This document shows positions 46,602 to 48,738 of a stretch of 48,738 nt of DNA, piece after piece (within the stretch, counting starts at the first letter, position 1; every line of letters begins with the position of its first letter). Below the pieces are notes generated by a model. It was not told the DNA's origin. It searched no databases and was given only the letters and a program-made list of their open reading frames with translations. This DNA comes from Bacteriovoracaceae bacterium (GTDB taxonomy: Bacteria > Bdellovibrionota > Bacteriovoracia > Bacteriovoracales > Bacteriovoracaceae): positions 1 through 48,738 of the forward strand of contig CANCFT010000027.1 of assembly GCA_947377285.1 (NCBI GenBank). The letters run 5' to 3'. Position numbers and translations under genes: made by a program.

Positions 46602-46613
46602 GAGAGCTTTAGG

Positions 46614-46934
46614 ATGAAGCAAGTTAAAAGACTGGGAATGGTCGTTGTTACTTTATTTTTGCCAAGTTTATCTTTTGCAACTACTCAAGTAGGAGCTTCG
46701 TGTCCCCAAAAATTCATCGCTACAGTCACAAATATTGTTGATGTTCAAGCAGTCGCTTTTCCTAAAGTAGAAATCGATTTTCAAATTATCCAAACCTTAA
46801 AAGGCGAGCAAGTTTCCACGAAGAAAATCCAAATTCTAAAAGACGGTCCAGTTCAATTTAAAAGTGGTGAAGTCTACACAGTAGAATCTCGCGAGAATTG
46901 GCTATGCTCAGCATCTCTCTTATCTAAAACTTAA
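46614..46934 (+). CDS. Small exported protein of unknown function
   Basis: A 106-residue protein with a signal peptide (MKQVKRLGMVVVTLFLPSLSFA). The mature ~84 residues are strand-rich with two cysteines (GASCPQKF near the start and WLCSASL near the end), probably a disulfide-linked small domain. Sequence such as VEIDFQIIQTLKGEQ and GEVYTVESRENWLC loosely recalls NTR/OB-like small folds, but no family is claimed. GGAG lies 9 nt upstream. It is 78 bp before the matrixin-like gene, perhaps on the same sigma-54-type transcript. Confidence 0.65.
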   Translation: MKQVKRLGMVVVTLFLPSLSFATTQVGASCPQKFIATVTNIVDVQAVAFPKVEIDFQIIQTLKGEQVSTKKIQILKDGPVQFKSGEVYTVESRENWLCSASLLSKT

Positions 46935-47012
46935 AATTATTTAAATTCTCAAACTCTTCCATGGATGGATATGAGTTTTATCAGTGACAATTTTTTACAA
47001 GGAAGTAAAAAA

Positions 47013-47822
47013 ATGACCCACACAAAAAAATCGGCCATGAGTATTATCCCCCTTTTACTTATGGCCATTTTATTGTCTTCAAAATCATATGCCTATACTT
47101 TTACCCAAGATTTTAAGAATGGTTTTTATTGGCAGAGTTTTCCCATTCAAATGAATAAATTTGTAACTGACCCAAATGATGGAGTCTTGCTAGAGCAACT
47201 AACAGATGAAGCCGTTCAGGACTGGGAAGGAGCTGCAGGTAAAAACTTATGGAGCTTCACAACTGTACAAACGTCTTCAGCTTATTCGGGAAATTATATT
47301 CGCTGGTCTGATAATTTTGGTGCCGAGACTGGATATGATCCTTCAAAAACTTTGGCCATCACAATTAGATATAATTCAGGAACCTATTTTCAACAAACGG
47401 TTATTATTTTAAATGGCAATTTAAGTTACCTAAGACAAAATTGGGGTAATTCTTTAAAAACAACGATCTTACATGAAATAGGACATACATTAGGACTTGA
47501 TCATAGCGGTGCAAATGCCATCATGGCCGCTAATTTAAGTTCACTTACAACCCTTCAGCCTGATGACATCTCAGGGGTTAATGCAGTCGTTAGTGAAAAT
47601 ATCAGACGGCAATCTACTGGCTTTATTTCTCCATATTCGGCGTCAACGGCAGTTAAAAATGGTCTCTTACCTACATGTGGAACAATTGAAGAGCAATCGA
47701 GTGGAGGCGGACCTAGTAATGGTGCAAGTAATTTTATCGGATCTGCCTTATTGGGAATTCTTGTAATTACAATCGCCAACCAACGAAAAAGAAAGAAAGA
47801 ATTTAGTCAGGTATTGTCTTAG
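47013..47822 (+). CDS. Matrixin-like secreted zinc metalloprotease with C-terminal anchor
   Basis: A 269-residue protein. ATG 47013 follows AAGGAAG and opens a signal peptide (MTHTKKSAMSIIPLLLMAILLSSKSYAYT). The zinc site HEIGHTLGLDHS is the full HExxHxxGxxH of metzincins, followed by the Met-turn-like NAIMAANLSS. Upstream, IRWSDNFG and LAITIRYNSG fit the M10A fold. The tail has SSGGGPSNG, one membrane helix (FIGSALLGILVITIA) and NQRKRKKE, a layout like GlyGly-CTERM-type sorting signals. No propeptide cysteine switch is seen. Likely processes extracellular or prey-derived protein; the role is inferred. Confidence 0.85.
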   Translation: MTHTKKSAMSIIPLLLMAILLSSKSYAYTFTQDFKNGFYWQSFPIQMNKFVTDPNDGVLLEQLTDEAVQDWEGAAGKNLWSFTTVQTSSAYSGNYIRWSDNFGAETGYDPSKTLAITIRYNSGTYFQQTVIILNGNLSYLRQNWGNSLKTTILHEIGHTLGLDHSGANAIMAANLSSLTTLQPDDISGVNAVVSENIRRQSTGFISPYSASTAVKNGLLPTCGTIEEQSSGGGPSNGASNFIGSALLGILVITIANQRKRKKEFSQVLS

Positions 47823-47866
47823 TTTAAATTTCTTCTGTTTTATTTTATTTGACCGATAAAATAAAC

Positions 47867-48337
47867 ATGAATGATGAAAGCATTAAAACTATAAATTATA
47901 TTTTTTACCTTCAAACAAAGATTGAACCTGATAATAATTATTACTTACTAGCGGAAATTCTAAGTAAGCTAAGTATTAATTTATTACCAATTACAGCAAA
48001 TGAATTAAAAATCATCGATCGTACTAAAAAGAATTACCTAATATCGATAAGAAATGATTTTGCATCAGCTAATTATTTTAACATTATGAAAAAGTCATTT
48101 CTGGATTCTGCAATGAATACAGGAAAGATATCCCTTTTTGACATAAGTTCATTTTCAGAAATTGAGTCTGCTTCTAAATACAACAACAAAAATGTTTATC
48201 GATATTTTCAATTACCTCTAAACTTGAAACAAGTTGCAATTGCTGTTGCCGTTGATTATTTTCGCGATCGCAATTTAATTGCAGAATGGCCCGGAGGTAA
48301 AAGAGGCAAACTTCCATCAATGGTCAATGAATCCTAA
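47867..48337 (+). CDS. Protein of unknown function
   Basis: A 156-residue predicted soluble protein with no signal peptide or membrane helix. ATG 47867 is preferred over the in-frame TTG 47849. It is rich in Asn, Ile and Lys and has a short conserved-looking end (AIAVAVDYFRDRNLIAEWPGGKRGKLPS). No family is recognised. It lies 44 bp after the protease gene and 20 bp before the last gene, so it may belong with the following gene. Confidence 0.55.
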   Translation: MNDESIKTINYIFYLQTKIEPDNNYYLLAEILSKLSINLLPITANELKIIDRTKKNYLISIRNDFASANYFNIMKKSFLDSAMNTGKISLFDISSFSEIESASKYNNKNVYRYFQLPLNLKQVAIAVAVDYFRDRNLIAEWPGGKRGKLPSMVNES

Positions 48338-48357
48338 AACTTTAGAAGAATACATAA

Positions 48358-48738
48358 ATGAAAATAAAAGTCAGCGAAGATACTCAAAGAATGTTAATGC
48401 TACTTAAGCTAGATGCTAAACGTCTATTTGAGCGAATCAAATACCGGGCACCTGAATACATGTATGATTTTTCTTTAAAAAGATCGAGAGATCACTTTCC
48501 AGAAATTTTTACTAACCGTTATGATACAATTGCAATCAAAGACTTGATGCTTTGTGGAGTAGAAGTCATTGCTGGTCTTGATCAGTTTTATTCCAAAGTA
48601 GATGAAATGCGTTGGTACTTAAATCACACTCAAGATATGCCCAATAGAGTTGAAGACAAAATTCATTCTCATATAAGAGAATTAGAAAGATTTTTTGAAA
48701 CTTTAAATTTGTATATTGATGTTGAAATGGGACTTATT
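48358..48738 (+). CDS. Protein of unknown function, 3' end outside window
   Basis: ATG 48358 is the start, since a stop codon lies just before it in frame. The 127 visible codons have no stop and run off the window. The sequence is helical and charged (MKIKVSEDTQRMLMLLKLDAKRLF, then EVIAGLDQFYSKVDEMRWYLN and EDKIHSHIRELERFFETLN), as in a coiled-coil or four-helix protein. No domain is recognised. Whether it is cotranscribed with the gene 20 bp upstream is likely but not shown. Confidence 0.55.
   Translation, partial: MKIKVSEDTQRMLMLLKLDAKRLFERIKYRAPEYMYDFSLKRSRDHFPEIFTNRYDTIAIKDLMLCGVEVIAGLDQFYSKVDEMRWYLNHTQDMPNRVEDKIHSHIRELERFFETLNLYIDVEMGLI

Larger units (their letters stand above)
46313..46613. 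other. Divergent 301-bp intergenic region
   Basis: Lies between the starts of the type III PKS gene (minus) and the exported protein gene (plus). The first 90 bp are very AT-rich and must hold the minus-strand promoter, not assigned. An inverted repeat AGGTGT (46402-46407)/ACACCT (46436-46441), spaced by 28 bp, and a CCAATTGG palindrome (46415-46422) between its arms could be an activator site. A sigma-54-like promoter and a short leader frame are listed separately. Confidence 0.5.

Overview
The window is strongly AT-rich, has densely packed, often overlapping genes, and reads like a chromosome segment of a Bdellovibrionota (Bacteriovorax/Peredibacter-like) Gram-negative bacterium. The grounds are the gliding-type TPR and outer-membrane-protein operon, the many secreted proteins of unknown function, the FadF-type Fe-S oxidoreductase and the AddAB-type recombination pair. 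That placement is an inference from gene content; no rRNA or phylogenetic marker search was possible. I see no tRNA, rRNA, CRISPR array, insertion sequence or phage gene.

Layout. 1-6012 (+): a phospholipid and envelope operon, 5'-truncated cdsA, rseP, tsaB, a psd-like gene, pssA, an outer-membrane-type protein and truA. 6034-7892 (+): tig with its own promoter and terminator, then a small exported protein. 7942-17839 (-): a FadF-like membrane Fe-S oxidoreductase, three overlapping genes for secreted proteins of unknown function, then hisS and valS. 18001-19053 (+): a lipoprotein. 19043-19879 (-): hslO. 19928-25482 (+): an addB-addA pair. 25483-31818 (+): a promoter and a five-gene operon (outer-membrane barrel, two TPR proteins, TPR lipoprotein, small CglF-like protein) resembling the Glt/Cgl trans-envelope gliding apparatus. 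31933-36602: membrane protein, gmhA and trxA (-), RDD protein, polA. 36673-38761 (+): groES-groEL with promoter and terminator. 38765-46312: an accessory cluster, described next. 46313-48738 (+): a sigma-54-like promoter, small exported protein, matrixin-like protease, and two unknown genes, the last cut by the window end.

The most notable region is 38765-46312. It holds an SGNH-type membrane protein with a carbohydrate-binding-like sandwich, a carrier protein apparently starting at ATT, an AMP-forming acyl ligase, an MBOAT O-acyltransferase, a luciferase-like flavin monooxygenase, an enoyl-CoA hydratase and a DpgA-like type III polyketide synthase. The first four have the logic of a D-alanylation (Dlt-type) machine. 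Together they suggest a pathway that builds an unusual, possibly aromatic, acyl group and transfers it to a cell-surface polymer.

A second surprise is the psd-like gene beside pssA. It keeps the length and frame of a phosphatidylserine decarboxylase but has lost all three catalytic-triad residues, so it looks like an intact pseudoenzyme. Other points are loss of the third exonuclease motif in PolA, Fe-S-type cysteine sets in both AddA- and AddB-like proteins, and a well-matched -24/-12 promoter at 46521.
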